DNA of 64,000 nt, from the NCBI RefSeq assembly GCF_015277735.1, contig NZ_JADHDA010000003.1:124001-188000 (forward strand), given 5' to 3'. Within the stretch, counting starts at the first letter, position 1. Each line of letters begins with the position of its first letter. This DNA is from Psychrobacter sp. NG254. Its GTDB lineage: Bacteria > Pseudomonadota > Gammaproteobacteria > Pseudomonadales > Moraxellaceae. Below the pieces are notes generated by a model that did no database searches, was not told the DNA's origin, and saw only the letters and a list, made by a program, of their open reading frames with translations. Positions 9,248 through 18,250 of the stretch are shown piece after piece. The position numbers and the translations under genes are program-made.

Positions 9248-9751
9248 TTTATTCTTCCTTGATATAGGCGCACTTAGATATTGTTTTCTTAAATTCAATC
9301 AATGCCATAGTAAGAATGCTTTTATATCGATTAGACTCTTATAAGGCATCAATGCATTTTAATGGTACTAGGTACCTATTTATCTTATTAAACTTCTTTA
9401 TCTCCAATGCATTTTTTATAAGAAAATCGCTTGTAGTGGGTGACTAAAATAACGCGTTAAAAGAATCTGGATATCAGAAAAATTATGCAACGTCTAAATT
9501 TCTTAGATCACCTAACTAGCCGATGTTTGTAAGATATTACATTAGCATAAACATCAGAGAATAGTCATTAAATGATTTGACAGCTATCACTTTAGTTGAT
9601 AATTTCAGGTGAGTATTTAAGTACACGTTAAGTATATATTGACCTACCTATGTGCAACCATTACTAATGGTGTATTTAACTTACTCGTCAAATACTATAA
9701 AAACGTAAGTTAAATTAATGAACTTATGACTACTATCAAAAGGAATTGATA
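9248..9751. promoter_or_regulatory. Divergent regulatory region between the ADH operon and TRAP gene
   Basis: This is about 500 bp without a gene. It holds an 11-bp perfect inverted repeat, ATTTAACTTAC (9674-9684) and GTAAGTTAAAT (9705-9715), with centres 31 bp apart and a TATAAA-like box in the spacer, ending 36 bp before the TRAP start. There is also a direct repeat CAATGCATTTT at 9350-9360 and 9405-9415, and a GGTAC-type palindrome near 9364-9376. A possible promoter, TTGACA (9577-9582) with GATAAT (9598-9603), has a short 15-bp spacer. No regulator gene is adjacent. Confidence 0.5.
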
Positions 9752-10798
9752 ATGAAATTAGCACCCATTTTTTCGATAAGTGTGCTAGCCGCGATGGGCC
9801 TTTTAGGTTGTTCAAATCAATCTAGTAATGGTACGACTTCCTCAGAAGAGATAACTGTTTTACGTTTCTCACATTTCTATCCTGCAACCTCTGATATTAA
9901 TGAGGAGATTTTTGAACCTTGGGCAAAAAAAATCGAAGCTGACTCGGGTGGGCGTCTCAAAGTTGAAGTATATCCTTCGGCCACCATTAGTAAAGCGGAT
10001 ACAGCTTATGAGTCTGCTGTAAAAGGAACCATTGATATTGGCTCACAAGTACAAGGTTATACAAGTGGTCGATTCCCACTATCTCAGATTGCAGAGCTTC
10101 CAGGGTTATCTAACTCATCAACACAAACAGGCTGTATGCTACAAACCCTTTATGATAACGGTACGATTGCTGATGAGTATGAGGATTCACACTTGCTCTT
10201 TATGTTTGCCACAGGTCCTGGAACCTTGCATAGTACCGACAAATTGATAAGAACTCCTGAGGATATGAGAGGTATGCGTATTCGTAGGCCCTCAGCAGTT
10301 GCAGGTGATATCATAGAGAGTATGGGAGCCTCCCCGGTTGGGCTACCTGCCAATGACATATATACTTCTTTACAGCGTGGAGTCGTTGATGGATTGAGCT
10401 TTCCATGGGAAGCTATGGAAACTTTCAAACTAAATGAGTTGACGAAGTATCATACCAATATGCCATTTTATAGTTCTGCTTTGATGGTCACTATGAATAG
10501 TGATAAGTATGAAAGTCTGCCAGAAGATTTAAAACAAGTTATTGATGACAATTCAGGTATGGCCCTTAGCAAAAAAGTAGGGGCTATGTGGGATAAGACT
10601 TATTCGACACAGCTACAAGCAGCCATCGATCAAGGAGACGAAGTTGTCGATATTCTAGACCCACTCAATGACCCAGACTGGAAAGGTCCACTTGAAAAAG
10701 GTACAAAGAAATATCTTGATGATGTAGAGTCTTTAGGACTAGATGCTTACGGGGTCTATGATAAGGCTAAAGAAGCTAGCGTAGTCTGTAAAGTGTAA
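9752..10798 (+). CDS. TRAP transporter DctP-family solute-binding lipoprotein
   Basis: This 348-residue protein starts at ATG 9752, 7 nt after AAAAGGA; a TTG two codons earlier is less likely. The N-terminus MKLAPIFSISVLAAMGLLGC is a lipoprotein signal with lipobox LLGC (Cys20), so it is membrane-anchored in the periplasm. The DctP fold signature is seen as MRGMRIRRPSA, then GASPVGLPANDIYTSLQRGVVDG: the Arg is the usual carboxylate clamp and the second motif is typical of the family. TRAP systems need DctQ and DctM membrane subunits, but neither is next to it; a terminator follows at 10844. It is therefore an orphan binding protein that may use a distant permease. It may supply the substrate for the divergent dehydrogenase/lactonase operon (inference). 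Confidence 0.88.
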   Translation: MKLAPIFSISVLAAMGLLGCSNQSSNGTTSSEEITVLRFSHFYPATSDINEEIFEPWAKKIEADSGGRLKVEVYPSATISKADTAYESAVKGTIDIGSQVQGYTSGRFPLSQIAELPGLSNSSTQTGCMLQTLYDNGTIADEYEDSHLLFMFATGPGTLHSTDKLIRTPEDMRGMRIRRPSAVAGDIIESMGASPVGLPANDIYTSLQRGVVDGLSFPWEAMETFKLNELTKYHTNMPFYSSALMVTMNSDKYESLPEDLKQVIDDNSGMALSKKVGAMWDKTYSTQLQAAIDQGDEVVDILDPLNDPDWKGPLEKGTKKYLDDVESLGLDAYGVYDKAKEASVVCKV

Positions 10799-10843
10799 TC
10801 TTATAAAAATTTTAGTTAAAATATAGCTGAACTGACTAAACTG

Positions 10844-10875
10844 AAAAAGCCTCAACTTATGAGCTGAGGCTTTTT
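10844..10875. terminator. Bidirectional intrinsic terminator
   Basis: An 11-bp stem (AAAAAGCCTCA / TGAGGCTTTTT) with a 10-nt loop and A/T runs on both sides lies between the TRAP gene (+) and the small-protein operon (-). Confidence 0.88.
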
Positions 10876-10923
10876 CTATTTTTCTGATTCAAATCTAGCA
10901 GGTACTCATCACTATCTAAAGCT

Positions 10924-11244
10924 CTACCTACCTAAGACAAGCTGTCCACCAGAAAAGCTGATACACCCGTCACAGAACCAAGAATTTAAACGTCTTGCAT
11001 AAGGTACATCTGCTGGGACATCTAATTGATAGGGACGACCACAGTACTCACAGTGTATGTCATCTAAATAAACCTGACATTTTGCAAGCGTAGCAAATAA
11101 TGCATCAAGCTCCATGTCGTGGTCGCAACAAAGTATTTTCAAATGCGCTATATAATCACTAGGGGACACATAAGACCAATACTCATGGCACAAATGCTTT
11201 GCTGTATCCTCTAGAGCTAAATCAAAGACGAAGTTCATACTCAT
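10924..11244 (-). CDS. Small zinc-ribbon-like hypothetical protein (integrase operon cargo)
   Basis: This roughly 106-residue protein starts MSMNFVFDLALED, chosen because AAGGAGG lies 5 nt before ATG 11244; a frame extending to 11331 overlaps the previous gene and lacks a ribosome site. I do not recognise the family. The C-terminal half has two CxxC pairs (CEYCGRPYQ and WFCDGCIS), which looks like a small zinc ribbon. The first half is acidic and probably helical, with further Cys residues (CHEYW, CCDHD). It lies 10 bp after the 96-residue gene, likely the last gene of the xis-int operon before the terminator at 10844. Possible roles include a DNA- or protein-binding accessory of the element; nothing in the sequence decides this. 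Confidence 0.65.
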   Translation of the reverse strand: MSMNFVFDLALEDTAKHLCHEYWSYVSPSDYIAHLKILCCDHDMELDALFATLAKCQVYLDDIHCEYCGRPYQLDVPADVPYARRLNSWFCDGCISFSGGQLVLGR

Positions 11245-11254
11245 AATATCCTCC

Positions 11255-11545
11255 TTAGTATCCATAGCCAGTTTGTGGTAAAAGTCCGTAAAGCTCACTC
11301 TGTAGCTGACTACACATATCATCAACGGCATAGCCGAGATTAGCGTCTAAGCGCTTCTGAACCCATATGCGCAGCGCCATATGATTATCAAAGCAACTAT
11401 CCACATTTAAGAAACGAGCCAAACCACTACCTGACTGAATACAGAGCTCACAAATGAGATAATTAGCAATATTATCTGCGCCATTACTGACATAGCCACT
11501 AGGCTTAAACGTTGCATGCAGCTTATCGTAATCAATCATTTTCAT
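11255..11545 (-). CDS. Small hypothetical protein translationally coupled to the integrase
   Basis: This 96-residue protein starts MKMIDYDKLHATF. Its ATG overlaps the integrase TGA (ATGA, 11542-11545), indicating translational coupling; AAGGAG lies 11 nt upstream. No family is recognised. It has a central CELC pair and reads ICELCIQSGSGLARFL followed by a region with two Trp/Arg-rich helices, without signal peptide or membrane segment. Together with the next gene it forms the cargo of a small integrated element. It could be an excision/replication accessory or a defence component; function unknown. Confidence 0.65.
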   Translation of the reverse strand: MKMIDYDKLHATFKPSGYVSNGADNIANYLICELCIQSGSGLARFLNVDSCFDNHMALRIWVQKRLDANLGYAVDDMCSQLQSELYGLLPQTGYGY

Positions 11546-12744
11546 CGTGACGTCTCCTTGTCAGTAGATACCTGAGCAATCTGACTGCGATTGACCAATG
11601 CTTCAAATGCACTACCATCCTGCCTAGTCATATTCGGTACGTAACGGCTATACGTGTTGAATAGCATCTTAGTCGTAGAGTGTCCCATTTGGCTGGCTAT
11701 CCACTCAGGACTTTCGCCAGCAGCTAACCATAACGTCGCTGCAGTATGACGGCTCTGATAGGCATTACGCTTCTTGAGACCCAAGATCTTAAGAGTAGGG
11801 TGCCAAACACGCTTATTCACGTTGTTATAGTCAAGTGGTTCACCTGTATGCGCGCAAAACACATAGTCAGATCGCTTATAAGTGATCGTCTGTTGTTCCT
11901 TCAGAGCATCATAGACCCAAGGTGACATTTGAATCGCACGGTAAGATTCCTGAGTCTTAGGAGGAACAATCTTGCCTTTGACATAAGCTTGTTTGATCAC
12001 AATCTCACGTCGATCAAAGTCAATGTTCTCCCATGTCAAACCATCAATCTCACTCGTACGCATCCCTGTGAAAAATCGTACCAGATAATAATTGCGATAG
12101 TCTGTTCTCACACCATTAATAAACGTCCAAACCTCATTCAGTGTGAATGGTTGAATATCCGTTTTAGGTTGCTTGAGCGCATTGATATCGTAATAAGGGT
12201 TGTCAAACTGATAGCGTTTAGCCGCTTCTTTTAGTATCATACCTAAAGGTACCATGATCGAATTGATGCGTGCCGCTGACAGATGTTTGTTAGCTTTTCC
12301 GTACGTTACTTTGGCGAGCGATGAACGGAAGGCTAATACATCTGTCTTTTTTATGAGATGAATGGGCTTAGTCCCAAACTTAACAATCAAGTACATATCA
12401 ATAATCTCCTTTATTTTGCGCTTATAAGTATCACGCCATTCAATTTCTTTTTCAGAAAACCATAATTTTGCAAACTGCTCAAAGGAAGGTGAATTAGTGT
12501 TGATACATTCCTTGCGATCGTTCAACGCTACCATTTCTGCCGCTTTATCACTTTTTGGAAAGTACTTAGCGTAGTTGAATAAACCTAGGATGATTTCTGC
12601 TTCCATTTTCTCAATCACTTTTTCAAGCTTTTTGCGATTCGCTGGCGTGTCCGTCAGGTTTGTCGTCTCCCGACAGCGTATACCCATATAATAAAAATCG
12701 ACGAATAGCATATTGCTACCTCTGCGGGTTCTAATACTAGCCAT
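11542..12744 (-). CDS. Tyrosine recombinase / integrase of a tRNA-Val-associated element
   Basis: This is a 400-residue site-specific recombinase. The N-terminus (ASIRTRRGSNMLFVDFYY...CRETTNL) matches the arm-DNA-binding domain (DUF3596 type) of phage-like integrases. A SAM-like core-binding domain spans about 85-185. The catalytic domain shows TGMRTSEIDGLTW (first Arg), SRHTAATLW (Arg-His), MGHS and the nucleophile Tyr in TYSRYVP. All active-site residues looked for are present, so it may be functional. It starts 11 bp after the Xis-like gene and overlaps the next small gene by 4 bp. The 3' end of tRNA-Val, the typical target of such enzymes, is about 850 bp upstream. Confidence 0.92.
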   Translation of the reverse strand: MASIRTRRGSNMLFVDFYYMGIRCRETTNLTDTPANRKKLEKVIEKMEAEIILGLFNYAKYFPKSDKAAEMVALNDRKECINTNSPSFEQFAKLWFSEKEIEWRDTYKRKIKEIIDMYLIVKFGTKPIHLIKKTDVLAFRSSLAKVTYGKANKHLSAARINSIMVPLGMILKEAAKRYQFDNPYYDINALKQPKTDIQPFTLNEVWTFINGVRTDYRNYYLVRFFTGMRTSEIDGLTWENIDFDRREIVIKQAYVKGKIVPPKTQESYRAIQMSPWVYDALKEQQTITYKRSDYVFCAHTGEPLDYNNVNKRVWHPTLKILGLKKRNAYQSRHTAATLWLAAGESPEWIASQMGHSTTKMLFNTYSRYVPNMTRQDGSAFEALVNRSQIAQVSTDKETSR

Positions 12745-12755
12745 CCTATTTCTCC

Positions 12756-12971
12756 TTATTGTAGTGCCATGGCGTTGATGCTACCGGCGATGCCAGTGCG
12801 CATATCTTTTTCAATCTCTTCCCAAATGTACAAAATCTTACGACCACCGAACGGGCGTATATAATGAATGCCCTCGATAAGCACACTATCCTTGAGCTCA
12901 TTACGGATAGTACGAGGGTTATATTTGATGAGCTCAGAAAGCTCTTGGGTAGTTAGGTAGGTATGTGACAT
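12756..12971 (-). CDS. Excisionase-like MerR/HTH_17-type DNA-binding protein
   Basis: This protein of about 71 residues starts MSHTYLTTQELSEL. ATG 12971 is chosen for its AAGGA site 7 nt upstream; a longer frame to 12992 has none. The stretch LTTQELSELIKYNPRTIRNELKD resembles the helix-turn-helix of excisionases and MerR-like DNA-binding proteins, followed by a GIHYIRPFGGRKILYIWEEIEKDM segment typical of small Xis-like proteins next to integrases. It is the first gene of the operon with the integrase and is divergent from the XRE regulator, with the operator-like repeats between them. Role as recombination directionality factor is inferred. Confidence 0.72.
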   Translation of the reverse strand: MSHTYLTTQELSELIKYNPRTIRNELKDSVLIEGIHYIRPFGGRKILYIWEEIEKDMRTGIAGSINAMALQ

Positions 12972-13030
12972 AATAAATTCCTTGTAAGCCAATTAAATAA
13001 CTAGGTTGTTTTATCAAAATAACAAATAAT

Positions 13031-13098
13031 TCTATAAAAGTAATTTGTTATTCGATAGAAGTACTTTACTAGCTATCGTTAGTCGATACAAGTACTTT
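13031..13098. promoter_or_regulatory. Three phased operator-like direct repeats between xis and the XRE gene
   Basis: Three 16-bp copies occur: TCTATAAAAGTAATTT (13031-13046), TCGATAGAAGTACTTT (13052-13067) and TCGATACAAGTACTTT (13083-13098). Their starts are 21 and 31 bp apart, close to two and three helical turns, so the sites would face the same side of DNA. They lie in the 150-bp gap between the divergent Xis-like and XRE genes, where a Cro/CI-type switch would bind. A TATCG at 13074 is an inverted half-copy of the CGATA part. Confidence 0.6.
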
Positions 13099-13121
13099 TT
13101 TAGTCTATTAAGGAATTATTA

Positions 13122-13346
13122 ATGATTTTATGTAATTTACCAGTGCTACTAGCTGAACGACGTATGAAGGTTGCAGATCTAATAAGAATGACAGGAATTA
13201 GCAAGTCGACAGTGCACAAGATATATAACGAACAGACTTCAAGAATAGATTTTGACACTATGGATAAAATTTGTGAGGCACTAGATATTGAAGTAGGTGA
13301 TTTATTTACTTATGTACCTAACGAGCCACTAGATAAAGAGAAGTAA
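13122..13346 (+). CDS. XRE (Cro/CI)-family transcriptional regulator
   Basis: This 74-residue protein is essentially a single helix-turn-helix domain: VLLAERRMKVADLIRMTG then ISKSTVHKIYNEQTSRIDFDTMDKICEALDIEVGDLF, the classic HTH_26/Cro pattern with recognition helix around STVHKIYN. ATG 13122 has AAGGA 7 nt upstream. It is transcribed away from the xis-int operon, with three operator-like repeats in the shared gap, so it is likely the repressor that keeps the integrated element quiet and controls itself (inference). No C-terminal cleavage domain is present, so induction would not follow the LexA-type self-cleavage route. Confidence 0.85.
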   Translation: MILCNLPVLLAERRMKVADLIRMTGISKSTVHKIYNEQTSRIDFDTMDKICEALDIEVGDLFTYVPNEPLDKEK

Positions 13347-13546
13347 ATTAATTTTAAAGTGATTTTAGATAATCTAGGGTAGAGGTCGAAAGTGCTACTC
13401 TGAAAGAAAGGCAAAATAGAGAGCAGGCGCAACTTAGGCACAATTTAGGCACACACGTTTTTTGATGACGTTTGCGGAAAGTGAGAAAAGAGGAAATTTG
13501 CATCGACGTATAGTTTCCTTTTTCGCTACAGCCCATATATTACAGA
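13347..13546. other. Probable attachment-region DNA of the integrated element
   Basis: This gene-free stretch lies between the XRE regulator and the 3' side of tRNA-Val. It contains a tandem near-repeat AACTTAGGCACA (13431-13442) and AATTTAGGCACA (13442-13453), exactly one helical turn (11 bp) apart, which could be arm-type integrase or Xis sites. A loose inverted pair (AGAGGAAA near 13486 and TTTCCTTTTT near 13513) follows. I could not find a second copy of the tRNA 3' end in the window that would mark the other attachment site. Confidence 0.4.
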
Positions 13547-13577
13547 CAAAAAAAGCCCCAATCGTGAGATTGGGGCT
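13547..13577 (-). terminator. Terminator downstream of tRNA-Val
   Basis: A 10-bp perfect stem (AGCCCCAATC / GATTGGGGCT) with a 4-nt loop is followed on the minus strand by a run of seven T, 12 bp past the tRNA 3' end. Confidence 0.9.
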
Positions 13578-13588
13578 TTCTAAATATT

Positions 13589-13665
<77 letters not shown>

Positions 13666-13678
13666 ATTTAGGTTGAGC

Positions 13679-13706
13679 ATTTTAGCAAGTTTCTCAGACT
13701 TTGCAA
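13679..13706 (-). promoter_or_regulatory. tRNA-Val promoter
   Basis: On the minus strand TTGCAA (13706-13701) and TAAAAT (13684-13679) are spaced 16 bp apart, ending 13 bp before the mature tRNA 5' end. Confidence 0.7.
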
Positions 13707-13965
13707 GTCTTTTTTATCGTAATTCTAATTTATTATCATAATATTTGGTATTGAGATTTATATTAAGGCTTTTCGTGTATTTTTTCTAAACATTTAATTT
13801 AATTGGTGTAGTTTTTCTTGTTAATAAGAGAGCGAACTTTAATGGATAAGAGCCTATAACTGGTATGATATCTCTCTAACTGAAGTGAGAGTCATAATAA
13901 TAATGACTTAGAGTCAGTCATGCCTAACAGCGTTGAATAGAAACGAGACATAGTCGGAGAATAAT

Positions 13966-14943
13966 ATGGGCTTATTGGTCGATGGACAGTGGCAGGACAA
14001 ATGGTATGACACAAAAGCCAATGGTGGCCGCTTTCAACGTGAGGATGCCGGTTTTAGGAACTGGGTGACCGTGGATGGCAATGCAGGACCAACAGGTATT
14101 GAGGGTTTTAAAGCCGAACCTGACCGTTACCATCTATATGTGTCGCTCGCCTGTCCTTGGGCGCATCGTGCTTTGATTTATCGTAAGCTCAAAGGTTTGG
14201 AGGATATCATCCCGATATCTGTAGTGCATCCCTTTATGGCAGAGTATGGTTGGACATTTGCAGCGGGCGAAGGTGTGGTTACCGATCCGAATATCCATGC
14301 AGACTATGCCTATGAGCTCTATACCAAGGCCAAGCCAGATTATACAGGGCGCGTCACGGTACCTATTTTATGGGACAAGAAGACCAATACGATCGTTAGT
14401 AATGAGTCGTCAGAAATCATCCGTATGTTTAATTCAGCTTTTGATGAGGTTGGCGCAGTAGCAGGTAATTTTGTACCATCAGAGCTGTTGAGCAACATCG
14501 ACGATATCAATACCTTTGTCTATTCTACGATTAATAATGGGGTGTACAAAACTGGATTTTCAACCACACAAGAGGCCTACGAAGAGGCAGTGGTTGAATT
14601 GTTTGCAGCGCTAGATACACTTGAAGGTCGCTTAGCAACTCAGCGTTATTTGGTGGGTAATACGATCACTGAGGCCGATTGGCGACTGTTTACCACTTTG
14701 GTACGTTTCGACGCCGTTTATGTTGGGCATTTTAAATGTAATCTGCGTCGTATTGTTGATTATCCAAATCTTTGGGGCTATCTACGTGATTTATACCAAG
14801 TGCCTGGCATCGCTGAGACGGTGAATATGGTGCACATCAAGCAGCATTATTACACCAGTCACGCCAGTATAAATCCTACGCGTATCGTCCCTGTCGGCCC
14901 TGTGATTGATTTTACGACAGCGCATGATCGTGCTCAGTTATAG
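13966..14943 (+). CDS. yqjG: Glutathionyl-hydroquinone reductase (YqjG/ECM4 family)
   Basis: This 325-residue protein of the Xi-class glutathione transferases reductively removes glutathione from glutathionyl-hydroquinones using a Cys. The active site SLACPWAHRALI is seen with Cys63. Family landmarks also present are VVHPFMAEYGWTF, a VPILWDKKTNTIVSNESSEI glutathione-binding stretch, and the C-terminal helical region EADWRLFTTLVRFDAVYVGHFKCN with YPNLWGYLRDLYQ. There is no signal peptide. The 300 bp upstream contain no gene; ATG 13966 has GGAG nearby. It stands alone and converges on hemB with a shared terminator. A soluble detoxification or lignin/quinone-metabolism role is typical of the family. 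Confidence 0.93.
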   Translation: MGLLVDGQWQDKWYDTKANGGRFQREDAGFRNWVTVDGNAGPTGIEGFKAEPDRYHLYVSLACPWAHRALIYRKLKGLEDIIPISVVHPFMAEYGWTFAAGEGVVTDPNIHADYAYELYTKAKPDYTGRVTVPILWDKKTNTIVSNESSEIIRMFNSAFDEVGAVAGNFVPSELLSNIDDINTFVYSTINNGVYKTGFSTTQEAYEEAVVELFAALDTLEGRLATQRYLVGNTITEADWRLFTTLVRFDAVYVGHFKCNLRRIVDYPNLWGYLRDLYQVPGIAETVNMVHIKQHYYTSHASINPTRIVPVGPVIDFTTAHDRAQL

Positions 14944-15000
14944 ATGTTTTCTATACATACAACTAAAAACTGTTCATTATAAAAGAATAGCATCATAAAA

Positions 15001-15035
15001 AAGCCCCAGCTACTCATAAGCAGTTGGGGCTTTTT
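15001..15035. terminator. Bidirectional intrinsic terminator
   Basis: Stem GCCCCAGCTAC...GCAGTTGGGGC with A and T runs lies between convergent yqjG and hemB. Confidence 0.85.
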
Positions 15036-15059
15036 GACGACATGACAGGTAGTTCAATA

Positions 15060-16076
<1,017 letters not shown>

Positions 16077-16269
16077 TTACTGTTTTTTAATAGTTATGGT
16101 GTTGCTTGGTAGAGATGTCGCTATTGATAAGTTGATTCTACAGGGCACTGACTACTGTGTATTAACAGTCATATATTTATAGACAATGTAGTTAAAAAAC
16201 ACGGATGTATAAACGGCTTCTATGTAAACAGATGAGGGCTATACTATACCCAAAAGCGGTGATAAAAAC

Positions 16270-16301
16270 CAAAAAGCCCTACCACGTTCAGCTGGTAGGG
16301 C
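16270..16301 (-). terminator. Terminator of the RND efflux operon
   Basis: A 9-bp stem (GCCCTACCA / TGGTAGGGC) with an 8-nt loop is followed on the minus strand by TTTTTGG. It lies 135 bp past the outer-membrane factor stop codon. Confidence 0.82.
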
Positions 16302-16356
16302 AAGTTGTACTTATCGACTGTCAATATAATGACACCGTGATATCACAAAGTAGTAG

Positions 16357-16394
16357 TTTCATAAGTGATGATTTCATAAGTGATGATTTCATAA
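16357..16394. repeat. 15-bp tandem repeat, 2.5 copies
   Basis: The unit TTTCATAAGTGATGA occurs at 16357 and 16372, with a partial third copy from 16387. It lies in the 3' untranslated part of the efflux operon, before its terminator. Confidence 0.85.
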
Positions 16395-16435
16395 CTTCAT
16401 GAATGACGACTCAATCAACCACAAACCATAAACCC

Positions 16436-18250
16436 TTATGGCTCAACAATCTGTGTAACAGGAACCGCTTCGACCGTATTGTCATCATAGCGAGTCTCTT
16501 CAGTCATCACACCCACTGCTGCATCTTTTCTACCATCATCGTTAACATCAACGATAGCAGTCGGTTTGAAAGTCGTGGTTTCGACCCCTTGCGATTGCTT
16601 AATGGCGACAGCCTCTTGCGTAGAGGTCACACGTGCTGAACCCGCTGCCTTGATCGCATTTGTGGCCTTGGTTTTGGCACTCGTCACAGAGCCTGTGACA
16701 ATTTGAGCCAAATTGCTATGCTGCGGCACAGGGATAGCTGTTGGTACATCCAGATTGGCACCACCACCTAACGCTTGGTATAGCTCGATTTGGCTGACGA
16801 TTTTTTGTAGCTCTAAATCCAAGATGCCTTGTTGCGTAGAAAACAACGAGCGCTGAGCATCAAGCACGTCTAAGTAATTATCAAGACCCGCTTTAAAACG
16901 TGCATCAGCTATTTGATAGGTCTGCTCAAAATTATCTTGCAAGCGGTACTGAGCTTCTAACTGCTCGCCAAGCGTGGCACGGGTGGCCAGTACGTCTGAC
17001 ACTTCACGGAAAGCCGTCTGGATAGAGGCTTCGTAACTTGTCAGCGTTTGGTCACGCTCGATCTGAGCCACGTCGTAATTGGCATCTAGACGTCCTGCAT
17101 CAAAAATCGGCACGCTAACGCTTGGGCCAAACGACCAACCAACAGAACCATTTTTAAACAAATCATTCAAACTGCCGCTACTGACACCCACGCTACTGGT
17201 CAAACTAATAGAGGGGAAGTAAGAGGCGCGTGCCACTTCGATATTGGCACCAGCCGCTTTTAGGCTATATTCTGCTTGTAGCACGTCAGGACGGTAGCGT
17301 AGCAGCTCACTTGGCAGACCTGCATTAAAGATCTGCTGATTGGTGATATTGCTGACTGCAGGCGTTGGAATTAGCTCGCTTGGAATCGGACCACCGACCA
17401 AGTATTGCAGTGCATTTCGTGCCTTTAAGATACTGCTTTGAGCACGCAATACGGCAAGCTTGGCATTTTCAAGCGACGCACTGGCTTGCAGTGATGGCAG
17501 CTTAGGATCAATACCTGCTTCAAAACGCTTGTTTGCGATAAATAACGAACGTTCACGACTCTCAACGGTTGCCTCAGCCAGCTTTAGCTGAGCCAAGCTA
17601 TAACTTAGATTGGCATAGCTTTGTGAGATATTGCTGACCAGACTGATTTGGGTCGCGTCTTTGGCTGCGGTGGTTGCCAAAAAGTTCTGTAGTGCTTGAT
17701 CTTTTAGGCTAGATATTTTACCCCAAAAATCTAGCTCGTAATTGGCAAGACCTAGGTTGACGTTGTAGCTACTGCTAGCATTTCGATCCGTACGATTCTG
17801 CGCTTGGCGTGTATAACCTGCACTGCCATTGATGGCTGGCAGGTCATTGATATCGGTGATTTGATACTGCGCACGCGCCTTCTCAATCGCTAGACGAGCA
17901 CTTTCAAAGTCTTTGTTGTTCTCAAGACCCAAGGCGATGAGGCCTTTGAGGCGTTCGTCATTATAAAAGCTCTGCCAGCGTTGACTGGCAATACTTGGCT
18001 GTTCGACTGAGCTGACCGTTTCTTTGTCAAATGCGCCATAACTCTGCTGCATTGCAATGTTAGGCTCAACTAGGACAGGACGCATATCCGCTTTTGGGAT
18101 CGTGTTACAAGCGGCCATACTCATCGCAAGAGCGGTTAGTCCTAGCAAACGACCGCTGTTTCTGCGAATCCGAGATAATGCGGGTTGAGCAAGGGTCGCT
18201 GTCATAGCGACCGGTGATGCGTTAGAAGTAATTGTTTTTTGAGCACTCAT
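16436..18250 (-). CDS. RND efflux outer-membrane factor lipoprotein (OprM/NodT family)
   Basis: This 604-residue outer-membrane channel works with the adjacent pump. The lipoprotein signal ends ALAMSMAAC (Cys48) after a long basic N-terminal region; a start at Met16 is possible. The body shows the duplicated NodT pattern: [19 protein letters not shown], a [19 protein letters not shown] segment, [22 protein letters not shown] and [14 protein letters not shown], ending near [12 protein letters not shown] (about 480). Beyond that is an unusual ~110-residue tail with alternating A/T/K stretches and a [10 protein letters not shown] loop that resembles a calcium-binding DxNxDG loop. The ATG overlaps the RND stop (18247-18250), so the two are translationally coupled. 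Confidence 0.92.
   Translation of the reverse strand: MSAQKTITSNASPVAMTATLAQPALSRIRRNSGRLLGLTALAMSMAACNTIPKADMRPVLVEPNIAMQQSYGAFDKETVSSVEQPSIASQRWQSFYNDERLKGLIALGLENNKDFESARLAIEKARAQYQITDINDLPAINGSAGYTRQAQNRTDRNASSSYNVNLGLANYELDFWGKISSLKDQALQNFLATTAAKDATQISLVSNISQSYANLSYSLAQLKLAEATVESRERSLFIANKRFEAGIDPKLPSLQASASLENAKLAVLRAQSSILKARNALQYLVGGPIPSELIPTPAVSNITNQQIFNAGLPSELLRYRPDVLQAEYSLKAAGANIEVARASYFPSISLTSSVGVSSGSLNDLFKNGSVGWSFGPSVSVPIFDAGRLDANYDVAQIERDQTLTSYEASIQTAFREVSDVLATRATLGEQLEAQYRLQDNFEQTYQIADARFKAGLDNYLDVLDAQRSLFSTQQGILDLELQKIVSQIELYQALGGGANLDVPTAIPVPQHSNLAQIVTGSVTSAKTKATNAIKAAGSARVTSTQEAVAIKQSQGVETTTFKPTAIVDVNDDGRKDAAVGVMTEETRYDDNTVEAVPVTQIVEP

Noticed and set aside
16205-16402. 65-codon open frame on the + strand after hemB
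   Set aside because: It covers the efflux operon terminator and the 15-bp tandem repeat; no ribosome site.
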